Shown: positions 63,531-64,000 of the stretch, in pieces
Layout: each line of letters opens with the position of its first letter
Position numbering within the stretch: position 1 is the first letter of the stretch
Origin: Rheinheimera sediminis
Lineage (GTDB): Bacteria > Pseudomonadota > Gammaproteobacteria > Enterobacterales > Alteromonadaceae
DNA: 64,000 nucleotides
Direction: 5' to 3'
Assembly: GCF_004005375.1 (NCBI RefSeq)
Contig: NZ_RZUF01000010.1
Span: 62,001-126,000 of the forward strand
Program-made: the position numbers and the translations under genes
The notes under the pieces: generated by a model
Seen by the model: the letters and a program-made list of their open reading frames with translations, nothing else
Told to the model about the DNA's origin: nothing
Databases searched by the model: none

Positions 63531-64000
63531 TGACTTCGTTATCTTCATTGCTTAAAGGTGGCTTGTTATTGCCTATTATTCAGGCCGAACAGCCACAACA
63601 AGCCGTGGCTATTGCCAAAGCTATGCAGCAAGGTGGTGTGACTGCAGTGGAAGTGGTGCTGCGCACCTCGGCAGCTTTGGATTGTATCAGTGCGATACGC
63701 TCTGAAGTTCCAGAACTGTTAACAGGCGCAGGCACTATTTTGTCTGCTGCAGACGCCCGTAATGCCAAAGCAGCTGGCTCGCAGTTTTTAGTCAGTCCAG
63801 CCAGTACACCGGATCTGTTAAAAGCCATGCTGGCGACAGAGTTGGCGTTAGCGCCAGGTGTTGCTACGCCGTCTGAAATGGCGATGGCTATTGAAATGGG
63901 CCTGACTGAACTGAAGTTTTTCCCGGCACATTTATCGGGCGGCGTCGAGATGCTCAAAGCACTTTCCGGTATTTTCCAGAAAGTAAAATTCTGTCCTACC
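63530..64000 (+). CDS. eda: KDPG/KHG aldolase, N-terminal 157 residues (cut by window edge)
   Basis: Eda cleaves 2-keto-3-deoxy-6-phosphogluconate to pyruvate and glyceraldehyde-3-phosphate, the exit of both pectin branches into central metabolism. The frame starts with ATG at 63530 in the overlap TGATG with the reductase stop and stays open to the edge. It shows LLPIIQAEQPQQAVAIAKAM, the catalytic Glu in VTAVEVVLRT, LTGAGTI, FLVSPAST and the Schiff-base Lys in ELKFFPA. About 50 residues are missing at the right edge. Confidence 0.93.
   Translation, partial: MTSLSSLLKGGLLLPIIQAEQPQQAVAIAKAMQQGGVTAVEVVLRTSAALDCISAIRSEVPELLTGAGTILSAADARNAKAAGSQFLVSPASTPDLLKAMLATELALAPGVATPSEMAMAIEMGLTELKFFPAHLSGGVEMLKALSGIFQKVKFCPT

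Overview
The window reads as chromosomal DNA of a marine or freshwater gammaproteobacterium of the order Alteromonadales, most like Rheinheimera, Alishewanella and relatives. The reasons are a complete Na+-NQR operon with a separate nqrM, FabV, inosine-guanosine kinase Gsk, RdgC, a DUF3545-type small protein, the srmB/trmN divergent pair, and a Caulobacter-type TonB receptor with TRAP transport for uronates. This is inferred from protein similarity by eye; no database was searched. There are no rRNA or tRNA genes, no CRISPR array and no recognisable insertion sequence or prophage.

Layout. Positions 1-2.4 kb hold a lipoprotein cut by the left edge, rlmG, an AlkB-like dioxygenase and bolA. Next come fabV (2.6-3.8 kb), nqrABCDEF behind a possibly structured leader (4.0-9.9 kb) and nqrM. 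From 10.4 to 14.2 kb are an M17 peptidase, a purine permease and a periplasmic metallo-hydrolase. From 14.3 to 23.4 kb lies a signalling stretch: a hybrid histidine kinase with HPt domain, a HIT protein, an HDOD protein, rdgC, and a histidine kinase divergent from a compact CheY / CheC / PAS-GGDEF operon. The threonine operon thrLABC with a clear transcription attenuator follows (23.5-28.3 kb). Then come ung, a 58-residue DUF3545-like gene, pgi, tal, yaaA, gsk, a DUF5916 outer-membrane protein, srmB, trmN and a YcaQ-type glycosylase.

From 40.28 kb to the right edge the window is a pectin and uronate utilisation locus that begins exactly at the stop codon of ycaQ. On the minus strand are a TonB receptor, a GH105-type lipoprotein and a two-domain CE8-CE12 esterase. 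On the plus strand are kduD, kduI, a three-gene TRAP transporter, an IclR regulator, a LacI regulator, a 14-repeat propeller sensor fused to GGDEF, a GH28 polygalacturonase, uxaA, uxaC, a UxuB-like reductase and the start of eda. Together they give outer-membrane uptake, periplasmic de-esterification and hydrolysis, inner-membrane import, and conversion of both saturated galacturonate (UxaC, reductase, UxaA) and unsaturated galacturonate (KduI, KduD) to 2-keto-3-deoxygluconate. A KDG kinase is expected but not seen; it may lie beyond the right edge.

The strongest new observation is a set of five palindromic sites close to TTGCCACCGGTGGCAA: two before the TonB receptor, two before the polygalacturonase, one before uxaA. 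Both pairs have exactly 33 bp between centres, and one site overlaps a promoter -35 box. They are the likely operators of the LacI regulator encoded in the same locus. Other points of interest are a ~124-bp nested inverted-repeat element before the TRAP genes, the possible three-way-junction leader of nqr, and two diguanylate cyclases in unusual gene contexts.
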